A stretch of DNA of 43,495 bases from Paludibacteraceae bacterium (GCA_024689005.1 JAILDU010000008.1:1-43495), one strand, 5' to 3'. Shown: positions 18,051-25,910, counted from the first letter of the stretch. Notes: a model not told the origin generated them from the letters alone. Made by a program: numbers and translations.

Positions 18051-18641
18051 ATCGGTATTCCTTATAGAGAATTCACATCCGCAGTACTGTTGATTATAGA
18101 AGTTATATTCTTTTAGCAAAGCATTGCGGCGTTCTTGCAGACCGTCTTTGCGCCAGTTCTGTGGCCAAAAAGTGACAGAATGCGATAGTTGATTGACAAT
18201 CTCCGCTGCTTGCAGTCCCGCTCTGTTGATTTGCTCTAGGTTTTTCCAACGTGAAGATGCCAATGTGGTGGCAAAGAATGTGATCTCCAATTCTTTAGCC
18301 TTTTGGGCCGTGGCTAATAGGCGGTGATAGAAACAACACTCACATCGTTTGCCGCGTTCGGGTTCATTCTCTAGACCTTTTATGTCACAGAGCCACTCTT
18401 CGTGTTTCCAATCTTCGTCTATCCATGTGAGACCGAGCAATTCTGCATGCCGTTTGCTCTCGTTCTTGCGAATCTCGTATTCCTCGCGCGGGTATATATT
18501 AGGATTGTAATAATATATGACTGGTTCTATGTGATGTGCGAGCATCCATTCCACTATAGCGGATGAACAAGGAGCACAACATGCATGTAACAGCACTTTG
18601 GTGCATCCTTCCGGTACTATGATCGATGGCAAATATTTCAT
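18048..18641 (-). CDS. queH: Epoxyqueuosine reductase QueH
   Basis: QueH performs the last step of queuosine synthesis, reducing epoxyqueuosine in tRNA with an iron-sulfur cluster. The 197 residues carry the family cysteines: LHACCAPCSS near the N-terminus and RCECCFYHR in the middle, plus YCGCEFS at the end. The segment YNPNIYP is also typical. The start at 18641 (MKYLPSI) is preferred, because the in-frame ATG at 18659 falls at the predicted transcription start of the promoter at 18664-18695. The gene stands alone. Adjacent tRNA-Pro is not a queuosine substrate. Confidence 0.92.
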   Translation of the reverse strand: MKYLPSIIVPEGCTKVLLHACCAPCSSAIVEWMLAHHIEPVIYYYNPNIYPREEYEIRKNESKRHAELLGLTWIDEDWKHEEWLCDIKGLENEPERGKRCECCFYHRLLATAQKAKELEITFFATTLASSRWKNLEQINRAGLQAAEIVNQLSHSVTFWPQNWRKDGLQERRNALLKEYNFYNQQYCGCEFSIRNTD

Positions 18642-18663
18642 AAATATTTTTTTTGTCAAATTA

Positions 18664-18695
18664 CAAAATTACTGTATATGTGTGATTTGTGCAAA
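18664..18695 (-). promoter_or_regulatory. queH promoter
   Basis: On the minus strand TTTG (18692-18695), 20 bases, TAATTTTG (18664-18671). The leader before the chosen start is about 15 bases. Confidence 0.75.
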
Positions 18696-18753
18696 CAATT
18701 GTAAGTGGAAATGCAAAAAAATAACCTTTTTGTGTATAAAAATGCAGAATAAT

Positions 18754-18785
18754 ATTGCACATGTCAAAAAAAAGCAGTACCTTTG
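18754..18785 (+). promoter_or_regulatory. Plus-strand promoter reading antisense through tRNA-Pro towards the phosphatase gene
   Basis: ATTG at 18754-18757, 20 bases, TACCTTTG at 18778-18785. It is the only visible plus-strand promoter upstream of the phosphatase gene at 18971. That mRNA would carry about 180 bases of leader including the complement of tRNA-Pro. Bases 18760-18788 are repeated exactly, inverted, at 18921-18949. Confidence 0.65.
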
Positions 18786-18790
18786 CACTC

Positions 18791-18823
18791 GAAATAAAAG
18801 AAATGGGAGCCGTGCGGGCTCCC
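18791..18823 (-). terminator. tRNA-Pro terminator
   Basis: GGGAGCC/GGCTCCC stem (18805-18823), followed on the minus strand by ATTTCTTTTATTTC, right after the tRNA. Confidence 0.75.
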
Positions 18824-18826
18824 AAG

Positions 18827-18901
18827 TCGGGTAGGCGAGATTCGAACTCACGACCTCCTGCTCCCAAAGCAGGCATTCTAACCGGGCTGAACTACTACCC
18901 G
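18827..18901 (-). tRNA. tRNA-Pro (anticodon TGG)
   Basis: The cloverleaf is complete. The acceptor stem is CGGGTAG/CTACCCG with discriminator A. The D arm is GTTC...GAAT. The anticodon stem CCTGC/GCAGG encloses loop TTTGGGA, which gives anticodon TGG (reads CCA and likely other Pro codons). The T arm is GTGAG-TTCGAAT-CTCGC. The 3' CCA is not encoded (bases CTT follow). It has its own promoter and terminator and sits inside a perfect inverted repeat. Confidence 0.95.
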
Positions 18902-18923
18902 CAACTTTTTTGAAAAGCGGGTG

Positions 18924-18955
18924 CAAAGGTACTGCTTTTTTTTGACATGACCAAA
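18924..18955 (-). promoter_or_regulatory. tRNA-Pro promoter
   Basis: On the minus strand TTTG (18952-18955), 20 bases, TACCTTTG (18924-18931). It lies about 20 bases from the tRNA 5' end. The -33 region extends into the first codons of the plus-strand phosphatase frame if the ATG at 18947 were used. Confidence 0.85.
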
Positions 18956-18970
18956 CATTTTGGCAAAAAA

Positions 18971-19660
18971 ATGAAATATAAGGCTATTTTTTTAGATATT
19001 GACGATACACTGCTTGACTACGTTCCTTGTTGCAAAGAAGCATTTGATCGTTCAATGGAAGAACTTAAAAAATTAAATATCAGAAGATTAGGAAGCGATG
19101 AAGAAACAAATCTCTTTCAAATCTTTTTTGACATAGCTGAACGTCTGTTTTCGGAGGCTAAGCATGGCAAGTACACCATAGCAGAAGTGATGGACCTCTA
19201 TCCGCGTGAGTTTTGTGAGAGGGTAGGTTATCCGTCGGAGGCGGTAGAACCATTCACTAAAGCTTTTCGTCGGGCGTGGGGTGATACGCATGTGTTGGTC
19301 TCGGGTGCAATGGAGGTCGTAGTGACTTTACATGCCAGAGGATATCGTCTCTTTGCGGCAAGCAACAGTTTTGGCCATCTGCAGCGCAATAGACTGCAAC
19401 GTGCAGGCTTGCTGGCGTATTTAGAAGATACCTATATATCTATGGATATCGGTTACGATAAGCCGGACATACGTTTCTTCCAAGAGGCATTGCACCGTTG
19501 CGGTTTGCAGCCAAGCGAAGTGCTGATGGTGGGAGATAGCATGACAACAGATATATTAGGAGCACAAGCTGTAGGAATGGATACCTGTTTCCTGGATCGT
19601 AGAGAAGGCAAAGGTGATATAGGCAGTTTGTCGCAACTATTGGATAGATTTAGTTTGTAA
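18971..19660 (+). CDS. HAD-superfamily pyrimidine nucleotidase, YjjG type
   Basis: YjjG-type enzymes dephosphorylate non-canonical pyrimidine nucleotides, cleaning the nucleotide pool. The 229 residues show HAD motif I FLDIDDTLLDY, motif II around FAASNSF, a lysine in IGYDKPD and motif IV MVGDSMTTDILGA, with a helical cap in between. The length fits the family (about 225-230). The start MKYKAIF at 18971 is chosen because it matches the usual N-terminus; another ATG at 18947 adds eight residues and lies in the tRNA promoter. The exact substrate cannot be proven from the sequence. Guanine deaminase follows after 38 bases, so both may belong to nucleotide salvage. Confidence 0.82.
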   Translation: MKYKAIFLDIDDTLLDYVPCCKEAFDRSMEELKKLNIRRLGSDEETNLFQIFFDIAERLFSEAKHGKYTIAEVMDLYPREFCERVGYPSEAVEPFTKAFRRAWGDTHVLVSGAMEVVVTLHARGYRLFAASNSFGHLQRNRLQRAGLLAYLEDTYISMDIGYDKPDIRFFQEALHRCGLQPSEVLMVGDSMTTDILGAQAVGMDTCFLDRREGKGDIGSLSQLLDRFSL

Positions 19661-19698
19661 ATAAATATTAGAAATTAGTCTGTTAAATTATAAAAACC

Positions 19699-20967
19699 AT
19701 GAGAGCTTATCGAGCAAACATTCTCTTTACTCCCACTCCGCAGCGCTTCGAGATTATAGAGCACGGCTTTGTAGTAGTGGGAAATGACGGTAATGTAATA
19801 GGTACGTACGCATCATTGCCGTCCGAGTATAAAACCATTGATGTAGTCGATTTTGGTAATCAATTGTTGATGCCGGCGATGAATGACCTGCATGTTCATG
19901 CTCCGCAATATCGAAATCTGGGCATTGCAATGGATATGGAACTTCTGCCATGGCTCAATACCTACACATTCCCCGAGGAGGCTAAGTATAAGGATATCAA
20001 GTATGCGGAGCGGATGTACCGCCGTTTTGTGCATGACCTGTGGAAGTTAGGAACGATGCGTGCCGCCATATTTGCTACTATCCATCCGGAGGCATCATGC
20101 TTGCTGGCAGACTTGTTGCGTGAGGCAGGTATGGGTGGAATGGTCGGGTTGGTCGGCATGGATCGCAATAGTCCGAACAACCTGAGCAATTCTGTTCAGG
20201 AAGCTGTAGATGGCACCTTGAGGTTGGTGGAGCATACTGCTTCTCTTCCGTTGGTATCGGCTATTGTAACTCCGCGTTTTGTGCCAAGTTGTACGCCTGA
20301 AATGCTGACTGCTTTGGGCAAATTAGCCAATGGGTATCGTCTGCCTGTACAATCCCACCTGAGCGAAAACCAGTCTGAGATAGAGTGGGTGAAGGAGTTA
20401 GAGCCTAAGTCCACGTGCTATGGAGATGCTTATCGCCGTTATGGTTTGTTCGGACAAACACCGACCCTAATGGCGCACTGCTGCTATACGGCAGATGAGG
20501 AACTGGAACTGATGCGCCAGAACCATGTATTTGCCGTTCATTGCCCGACATCCAACTGCAATCTGGGTTCTGGTATAGCACCTATACGCCGTTTTATGAA
20601 TGCAGGCGTTCCTGTCGCGTTGGGATCAGACGTGTCTGCCGGAAGTGGTTTCTCTATCTTCCGTGTTATTCACTATACGCTACAGATGTCAAAGATGAAG
20701 TGGGTTGCGGGTGGTCACAAAGAGGCCTTCCTCAGTTTGAGCGAAGCCTTCTGGTTGGCAACCAAGTCCGGCGGCTCGTTCTTCGGCAAGGTGGGCTCAT
20801 TCGAATCGGGATACGCGTTCGATGCTTTGGTGGTGGATGACAGCGATCTGAACTTCGATAATTATCCTATTCAACATCGTTTGGAGCGATATATCTATTT
20901 GGGAGATGATCGTCAGTTGACCCATCGCTTTTGTCAGGGAAAAGAAATAAGTGCACCTCGTATATGA
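19699..20967 (+). CDS. guaD: Guanine deaminase
   Basis: The enzyme converts guanine to xanthine and ammonia. The 422-residue amidohydrolase has the zinc-binding DLHVHAPQY near residue 63 and SHLSEN. Further metal-site motifs are AHCCY and the final-aspartate motif GSDVSAGS. The segment LNTYTFPEE is typical of guanine deaminases and separates them from other amidohydrolases. Length and domain order are normal. Its stop codon overlaps the next start (ATGA at 20964-20967). Confidence 0.93.
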   Translation: MRAYRANILFTPTPQRFEIIEHGFVVVGNDGNVIGTYASLPSEYKTIDVVDFGNQLLMPAMNDLHVHAPQYRNLGIAMDMELLPWLNTYTFPEEAKYKDIKYAERMYRRFVHDLWKLGTMRAAIFATIHPEASCLLADLLREAGMGGMVGLVGMDRNSPNNLSNSVQEAVDGTLRLVEHTASLPLVSAIVTPRFVPSCTPEMLTALGKLANGYRLPVQSHLSENQSEIEWVKELEPKSTCYGDAYRRYGLFGQTPTLMAHCCYTADEELELMRQNHVFAVHCPTSNCNLGSGIAPIRRFMNAGVPVALGSDVSAGSGFSIFRVIHYTLQMSKMKWVAGGHKEAFLSLSEAFWLATKSGGSFFGKVGSFESGYAFDALVVDDSDLNFDNYPIQHRLERYIYLGDDRQLTHRFCQGKEISAPRI

Positions 20968-21629
20968 GAATTGTTCATTACCCGGAAGGACTCTCTTTAG
21001 CCGACTATCTGGCTAAAGAGCAGGAGATAGTGCAGTGTGTAGCAGAACCGACCATCTTTACTTGGGTTGTTCCACCGACGGTTATCTATGGCCGCCACCA
21101 GAGTGCAGAAGCCGAGGTGAACGAAGAGTTTTGTCATGAGCGCGGTATCGCTATAGTCCAGCGCAAAAGTGGTGGCGGTTGTGTATATGCCGATCGAGGT
21201 AATCTGATGGTCAGTTTTATTTCTCCTTCCACGCATAGTTTGGAAGTGTTTGACGAGTTCCTGACGTTCTTGTCCGGTGCATTGCGTCGCTTAGGTTACG
21301 ATGCAGTAATGACTCATCATAACGATGTGCTGGTGGGCGATCGCAAGGTGTCAGGAACGGCTTGCTATACGGTGAATACAGGTACTATTGTGCACGCGTG
21401 CATGTTGTATGACGTAGATCTGGATGTGCTGGAGGCTGCTATCACTCCTTCCGCAGACAAATTGGCTAAGCATGGCGTGGCGTCTGTGCGTCAGCGTGTG
21501 CGCAACCTGCGTGAGATACATGATCACGGCAACATGGAATCCTTCCGCAGACAGATGGAGACGGCTATCTCAGAGAGTTACTATCAAGTTTGCACAGATG
21601 AGTTCTATCCCCACACAGTGTGTGTGTAG
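20964..21629 (+). CDS. Lipoate-protein ligase A family protein
   Basis: This family attaches lipoate (or octanoate) to lipoyl domains through an acyl-AMP. The 221 residues show the BPL/LplA motif RKSGGGCVYADRGNL near residue 67 and the catalytic-lysine segment NDVLVGDRKVSGTA. The length is shorter than E. coli LplA (about 340) and lacks its C-terminal accessory domain, as in many LplA-like proteins. The start at 20964 gives the family-like MRIVHYP and overlaps the guaD stop by four bases; an in-frame ATG at 20931 lies within guaD. Pairing with guanine deaminase is unexpected. Confidence 0.85.
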   Translation: MRIVHYPEGLSLADYLAKEQEIVQCVAEPTIFTWVVPPTVIYGRHQSAEAEVNEEFCHERGIAIVQRKSGGGCVYADRGNLMVSFISPSTHSLEVFDEFLTFLSGALRRLGYDAVMTHHNDVLVGDRKVSGTACYTVNTGTIVHACMLYDVDLDVLEAAITPSADKLAKHGVASVRQRVRNLREIHDHGNMESFRRQMETAISESYYQVCTDEFYPHTVCV

Positions 21630-21686
21630 TTTGTCCAATGTGCGCATAAGATATTAGAAGCGCTCTGTAGTGACATAACAAAGAAA

Positions 21687-21717
21687 GGCCCGCAGGTTTT
21701 GCCTGCGGGTCTTCTTA
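21687..21717. terminator. Terminator between lplA-like gene and the convergent lipoprotein gene
   Basis: A 10-bp stem GGCCCGCAGG/CCTGCGGGTC with loop TTTTG, then CTTCTTATTATT. It lies between convergent stop codons and can act for both. Confidence 0.8.
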
Positions 21718-21760
21718 TTATTGCTATCCCAATGTGTTGTCACAAGGAGGATAAACTCTT

Positions 21761-23359
21761 TTATTCGTAAGCAAAGCGAATATCAACAGGAACACTTGCA
21801 CGTTCGAGCAATCGCTTGTCAGCTTGGCTCTTCATGTCAGCCTCGCCATAGTGTTGCAGATAGGTCTCCACTGCTTCTTTGTCGCCTAGTGCCTGAATAC
21901 GTAGCAGGTCTGCGCCCAGTGTCTCCAATGCTTTCCAAGTCTTGTCATAATCTACGCTGTAGCGACCGGTGGCATTCCATACAACGGCCTTGTTCTGCAG
22001 CAAGTAATTATAGACGAGGATGTTGGCCTGACCGGTAGGATCGGCTGTACCGAAACGTACCGAACGCAGTGTGTTAGCCACAAAGGTAGTCAGCACTTCT
22101 TCCTTGCCGAACAATGCGGAGATATGGTCTGTTGCTGCCTCTTGTGCACAAAGATAAGCACCAATCACATTGGATTTGGCTTTCTCTATAACAAGCGCTT
22201 CAGCGCCCAGAGCTTCTGCCACGGTACCTCTGCCATTGACGGTCTCTTTGACACCCAGACCTTTGGCAATCTCACGGAAGACGATGAGCCAATAGAATGC
22301 GCTTGCGTCTACGTGCGGTTGGAAATGGTCGTCGAGCAGTGTCTTGCCGACCGGGAAGACCGTTCTGTTGAACTTCTCGCGGATGATATTATCAAAGATA
22401 ATAGTACGTGTACCGAACTCCTTCTGTACATGTGCGTCGTACGGGAAGTTAATACCAATCACTTTGTAACCTGCGTTGGTGTAACCTGTGCAGTAAAGTA
22501 CATTGCAGGAGAAAATGTCCGATTCCGAGCCCGGCTCGAAGTGGTGATAAGCAGGGTTGCCCGGCAACATGTGCTGATATTCGCTCATTCGTGCAGAGAG
22601 CGCATTGAGTTGCTCGGTGCGCTTCAGGTTCTTGAGCAGCACATACGCGCCATAGGAAGCCTTGGTTCCGAACAAACCATCGTCCACGGCTTCGATAGGG
22701 CCGATTACCAGGTCCATCTTGCTGTCGTCCATCTCCAACCATGCCTTGTTGCTCTCGTAGTAATTGTCGGTCTTGAGGCCGTCAATCATTCTCAGCAAGT
22801 AATGGCGCACGCTCGGTTTGATGGTCACATCAGCTGCGCGTTGCAGATAACCCTCTATCTCGCGGATATGCTCGGCGTACGCATCGTGATACCAAACAGC
22901 TTGCAGAGAGCCGTTCTTATCGCGGCGAATGAGCGTGTAAGGGCTGTTTTTGTACGGGTTTTTCCATGCCTGAAACTCCTTTTTGGTCATATCCTGCGGA
23001 TAGAAACATGCACCGGCAGGGCGCGGGTTGAAGTTGAGCAGGAAGGGCACACCATCAATACGATCCCACGGGCCATAGTTGATCTCGGCGTATAGTTTCT
23101 CGTCCGGATTGGTCAGCGAGTCGAGCAGTGCCTTTTTGTCTCCGTAGTACTGCTGCCAGTAGATAGCATCCACTTCGTCTGCTGCCTTGCGGTAGAGTTG
23201 GAGCACTTCTTTTCCGTTGTCGGTGATGCCGGTCAAATCCGGAGCAGGGATAGTAACCAAGGCATAGTTATCTGCCAATTGGTTCATGTTGATCTGTCGC
23301 TCCTGTTTGCAGGAAACAGCCAACAGAGCAATGAGCGATAAAACAATGTACTTTTTCAT
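21761..23359 (-). CDS. M49 (DPP III-like) lipoprotein with replaced zinc ligands, probable pseudo-peptidase
   Basis: The 532 residues begin with a lipoprotein signal (IALLAVSC, lipobox Cys near residue 17). The body resembles the M49 relatives found in Bacteroidota and in plant Nudix fusion proteins. The segment GLGVKETVNGRGTVAEAL matches the stretch after the zinc motif of that group. Active M49 enzymes have HExxxH plus EEx(K/R)AD/E. Here the first motif reads FREIAKG and the second IEKAKSN, so all three ligand positions appear as Arg, Lys and Lys. A peptidase activity is therefore unlikely; a binding role is possible. It follows the DASS transporter gene by about 35 bases. A start at 23368 (MTNMKKY) is also possible. 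Confidence 0.75.
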   Translation of the reverse strand: MKKYIVLSLIALLAVSCKQERQINMNQLADNYALVTIPAPDLTGITDNGKEVLQLYRKAADEVDAIYWQQYYGDKKALLDSLTNPDEKLYAEINYGPWDRIDGVPFLLNFNPRPAGACFYPQDMTKKEFQAWKNPYKNSPYTLIRRDKNGSLQAVWYHDAYAEHIREIEGYLQRAADVTIKPSVRHYLLRMIDGLKTDNYYESNKAWLEMDDSKMDLVIGPIEAVDDGLFGTKASYGAYVLLKNLKRTEQLNALSARMSEYQHMLPGNPAYHHFEPGSESDIFSCNVLYCTGYTNAGYKVIGINFPYDAHVQKEFGTRTIIFDNIIREKFNRTVFPVGKTLLDDHFQPHVDASAFYWLIVFREIAKGLGVKETVNGRGTVAEALGAEALVIEKAKSNVIGAYLCAQEAATDHISALFGKEEVLTTFVANTLRSVRFGTADPTGQANILVYNYLLQNKAVVWNATGRYSVDYDKTWKALETLGADLLRIQALGDKEAVETYLQHYGEADMKSQADKRLLERASVPVDIRFAYE

Positions 23360-23393
23360 ATTTGTCATGGATTATTAGTTGTTTAGTAAAAAG

Positions 23394-24899
23394 TTAAATG
23401 ATATGCAGCGAGCTGGCGGCAAAGAGCACAAGATAGCCGAGTGCGATGCCGACAATACCGATGATGATACCGGTCTTGATCATCTCCTTCTGCGGTACGA
23501 GGTTGGTGGCATAAGCCAACGCATTCGGTGGAGTGGAGATAGGCAGTATCATAGCGCAGCTCGAAGCAATAGCCACACCGATCAGTACGGTGGAGGTGCC
23601 TCCGATAGCAGCCAATTTGTCTCCCATAGCGGTACAAACGACCACGAGGATAGGCATCAGCAATGCAGCCGTAGCAGAGTGGGAGATGAGGTTAGACAGA
23701 CCGTAGCAGAGCAGGCCCGACAGGATAACGATCAGTACCGGCGAGAAATTGCCGAACGGAATAGCACGTACGAAGAGTGCTGCCAGTCCGGAGCCGTTCA
23801 TGGCGTATCCCAATGCGAAACCACCGGCAACCATCCAAAGCACAGACCAGTTGATCTCCTCCAAATCGTAGCGCGTTATGATGCCGAACATGGCAAAGAC
23901 CGCAAACGGAATGAAGGCAACTGTATAGGTGTTGATACCTGTGAGTGCATCGAGCATCCAGAGAAGGATGGTGATAGCTAACGTAACGATGATGATACGG
24001 GTGTCGCGACCACGCTTCATCTCGCCCTCAATCTTCAGCTCGATAGTCTTCTGCGTGAACGGGAACATGGTCTTGAGTAACCACCATGCAAAGATAATCA
24101 TCACAATAACCAACGGTACCATGAACAACATCCACTGTCCGAAACCGATACCCAAATTGAGTCCCTCCGGGTCGTTCAGGTACTTGAGCGCAATGGTGTT
24201 AGGAGGTGTGCCGATAGGCGTACCCAGACCACCGATATTAGCAGCTACAGGAATGCTGAGCGCCATAGCGATACGTCCTTTGCCTGCTTCCGGTAATTGC
24301 TTGAACACCGGAGTGAGGAAGGTGAGCATCATAGCGGTGGTAGCCGTGTTACTGATGAACATAGAGAACAGAGCAGTAACGAGCATGAAGCCCAGCAGAA
24401 TATTCTCGCTCTTCTTGCCAAATGGCGTAATCAGCACTTTTGCCAAGTGTACGTCCAAACCGGCTTTGGTCGTAGCAATAGCCAAGATGAATCCACCGAT
24501 AAAGAGCATGATTACAGGGTCGGCAAACGAAGCCATAATCTGTTTGTAGTTGAGCAACATTCCTACTTCGTCCGGATTGCAAAGCCACTTGATACCGGAG
24601 TTAGAAGCGAAGAGGAGCAGGAAGCCCATGATGCTTACCGAAGTAGCCCACGCAGGAATGAGTTCCATTACCCACATCATAGTGGCATAAACGAAGATGG
24701 CGATGATACGTTGCTGAACAAGTGTCAGACCCTCCATTCCAAAGGATTCGGTAGGCAAAAACCAAAGTGTCAAAAAGACCGCAGCTACGGCAAGGAACCC
24801 GAAGGTCTTTTTCTGCCAGGTACGCGGATCGAAGCGTTTACTGTGTTTCGCGTTGTGCATCTTCTGCACTAAGTCGAAACCGGGGAAAATTTTAAACAT
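23394..24899 (-). CDS. DASS-family (SLC13) sodium/dicarboxylate symporter 1
   Basis: This inner-membrane carrier takes up dicarboxylates or related anions with sodium. The 501 residues form about 11-12 membrane segments. The first Asn-containing sodium-site motif is normal (FISNTATTAMM near residue 185). The repeat-related second motif reads LISHSATAALL instead of SNT, so the coordination or substrate may differ from VcINDY. The signature IGGLGTPIGTPPNTIAL and the C-terminal PISTPPNALAYAT are typical. It shares high similarity in layout with the transporter at 27450. It has its own palindromic promoter and leads the M49-like lipoprotein gene. Confidence 0.9.
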   Translation of the reverse strand: MFKIFPGFDLVQKMHNAKHSKRFDPRTWQKKTFGFLAVAAVFLTLWFLPTESFGMEGLTLVQQRIIAIFVYATMMWVMELIPAWATSVSIMGFLLLFASNSGIKWLCNPDEVGMLLNYKQIMASFADPVIMLFIGGFILAIATTKAGLDVHLAKVLITPFGKKSENILLGFMLVTALFSMFISNTATTAMMLTFLTPVFKQLPEAGKGRIAMALSIPVAANIGGLGTPIGTPPNTIALKYLNDPEGLNLGIGFGQWMLFMVPLVIVMIIFAWWLLKTMFPFTQKTIELKIEGEMKRGRDTRIIIVTLAITILLWMLDALTGINTYTVAFIPFAVFAMFGIITRYDLEEINWSVLWMVAGGFALGYAMNGSGLAALFVRAIPFGNFSPVLIVILSGLLCYGLSNLISHSATAALLMPILVVVCTAMGDKLAAIGGTSTVLIGVAIASSCAMILPISTPPNALAYATNLVPQKEMIKTGIIIGIVGIALGYLVLFAASSLHII

Positions 24900-24956
24900 G
24901 TTGTTAATTAAATTATTATATTTGTATACAAAAAAGCGTCATTCCAAAAACGGCTG

Positions 24957-24988
24957 CAAAGGTACTGCTTTTTTTGCATATATGCAAG
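24957..24988 (-). promoter_or_regulatory. Promoter of the DASS 1 operon
   Basis: On the minus strand CTTG (24985-24988), 20 bases, TACCTTTG (24957-24964). The -33 region is the perfect palindrome TTGCATATATGCAA (24974-24987), identical to the one at the DASS 2 promoter. The leader is about 50 bases. Confidence 0.8.
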
Positions 24989-25014
24989 AAAAAGCGCAAA
25001 AAAGCGCTTTTTCT
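24987..25014. terminator. Hairpin terminator abutting the DASS 1 promoter
   Basis: A perfect 11-bp stem AGAAAAAGCGC/GCGCTTTTTCT with a loop of six A. It would stop minus-strand transcripts arriving from the porin region just before the new promoter. Confidence 0.7.
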
Positions 25015-25107
25015 AGTGAACAACTAATAGTGAAGAGATAATAGTTATCCTACTGCGACGTACTTTGCTCTCGGTCGGCTTGGCCTCGGTCGCGGTGAGG
25101 AGCAATA

Positions 25108-25327
25108 CTTTGTACATTGTACATTTGTTCTTTGTACATTCTATGACTCTCATATGACTCTCGCATGACTTCCATAGTCTCGATAACGTCCCGTATCTGT
25201 CCCGTATCCGTCTCGTAAATGAGTCGTATTCTTTGTCTTTCCTTGAGGGATAGGTTAAGGGTCGGCTTGTTGTTCGTCAGGTGCCGAACGTGTAGCCACT
25301 CTCAAGCCACTCTCGAGCCACTATCAT
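25108..25327. repeat. Degenerate tandem array with 11-bp period (array 2)
   Basis: About 20 units of 11 bases keep one phase over 220 bases. They include CTTTGTACATT twice (25108, 25130), TATGACTCTC types (25141-25162), units with CG at 25181, 25192, 25203, 25214 and 25225, and GCCACTCTCAA, GCCACTCTCGA, GCCACTATCAT at the end. The 24900-25397 gap otherwise holds only the DASS 1 promoter, two hairpins and no gene. A hairpin AAGCGG...CCGCTT (25333-25356) may end the gene at 25398. Confidence 0.85.
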
Positions 25328-25397
25328 AACGAAAGCGGATGGCTCGCCACCCGCTTCGTCTAATAGTGTATATATACTCGGTATATATCCCGTAACT

Positions 25398-25910
25398 TTA
25401 TTTCACTTCTATGCCTTGAACGTTGTAGATGTGTCCGTTACGCTCGATGAGGATCTGTCCGTTGCGGAGCTGCTTGGTAGCCTGAGTGTTGTCGTTCTGC
25501 ACGTTCTCGATAGCGGTAGTGGTTGTTGTGAAGTATGTATAAATTGCATAGCAATCCGCTGTACACCAATTCGGGTCGGTCTCTGTCTGCAAAACACCGT
25601 TAATTGTCACATTCACGGTTGGTGCAAAAGCATAGCCGCCTGCATGCGTAAAGCTTAAATATACTCGATACTCTGTATCCGGTTTATAATCTCCCGTTGC
25701 TTCATCTTGACTAACTGTCTCAAAGATGCTCCATCCGCTACACCAGCAATGGTAGATAGACTCATATGAATCGTCAATTTTTAAAGGATCGTCTGTGCTT
25801 TCACCAGCTTTCGGATAGGTGATGGATAAATTAATTTCGTTGATTGTAGTTGTTGCAAACATGGCTGCGCTACAAAGCGATGCGACAACAAAAAGTAAAA
25901 TTTTTTTCAT
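25398..25910 (-). CDS. Small secreted protein with Bacteroidales C-terminal tail
   Basis: 170 residues: a signal peptide (LLFVVASLCSAAMFA), then a single beta-rich domain. This has paired features (KPDTEYRVYLSFTHAGGYAFA, VNVTINGV) seen in small extracellular domains of this order. The last 27 residues (ATKQLRNGQILIE, then IYNVQGIEVK) match the tail of the surface protein at the left edge. Four cysteines may form disulfides. I do not recognise a function. It lies downstream of the porin gene with a 99-base gap holding an imperfect hairpin around 25944-25975, so co-transcription is possible but unsure. Confidence 0.75.
   Translation of the reverse strand: MKKILLFVVASLCSAAMFATTTINEINLSITYPKAGESTDDPLKIDDSYESIYHCWCSGWSIFETVSQDEATGDYKPDTEYRVYLSFTHAGGYAFAPTVNVTINGVLQTETDPNWCTADCYAIYTYFTTTTTAIENVQNDNTQATKQLRNGQILIERNGHIYNVQGIEVK

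Larger units (their letters stand above)
18760..18949. repeat. Perfect 29-bp inverted repeat flanking tRNA-Pro
   Basis: The left arm is 18760-18788 and the right arm 18921-18949; they are exact reverse complements. Each arm contains CATGTC, eight A, GCAG and TACCTTTGCAC, the -7 half of a promoter facing inward. The rpsA promoter (860-888) matches the same 29 bases at 27 positions. Confidence 0.9.

Noticed and set aside
18760..18949. Insertion sequence or transposon ends around tRNA-Pro
   Set aside because: No transposase and no obvious target-site duplication; the arms are functional promoter sequences.
22124..23095. 323-codon plus-strand frame opposite the M49-like gene
   Set aside because: No recognisable protein, no promoter, and lies fully opposite a clear lipoprotein gene.
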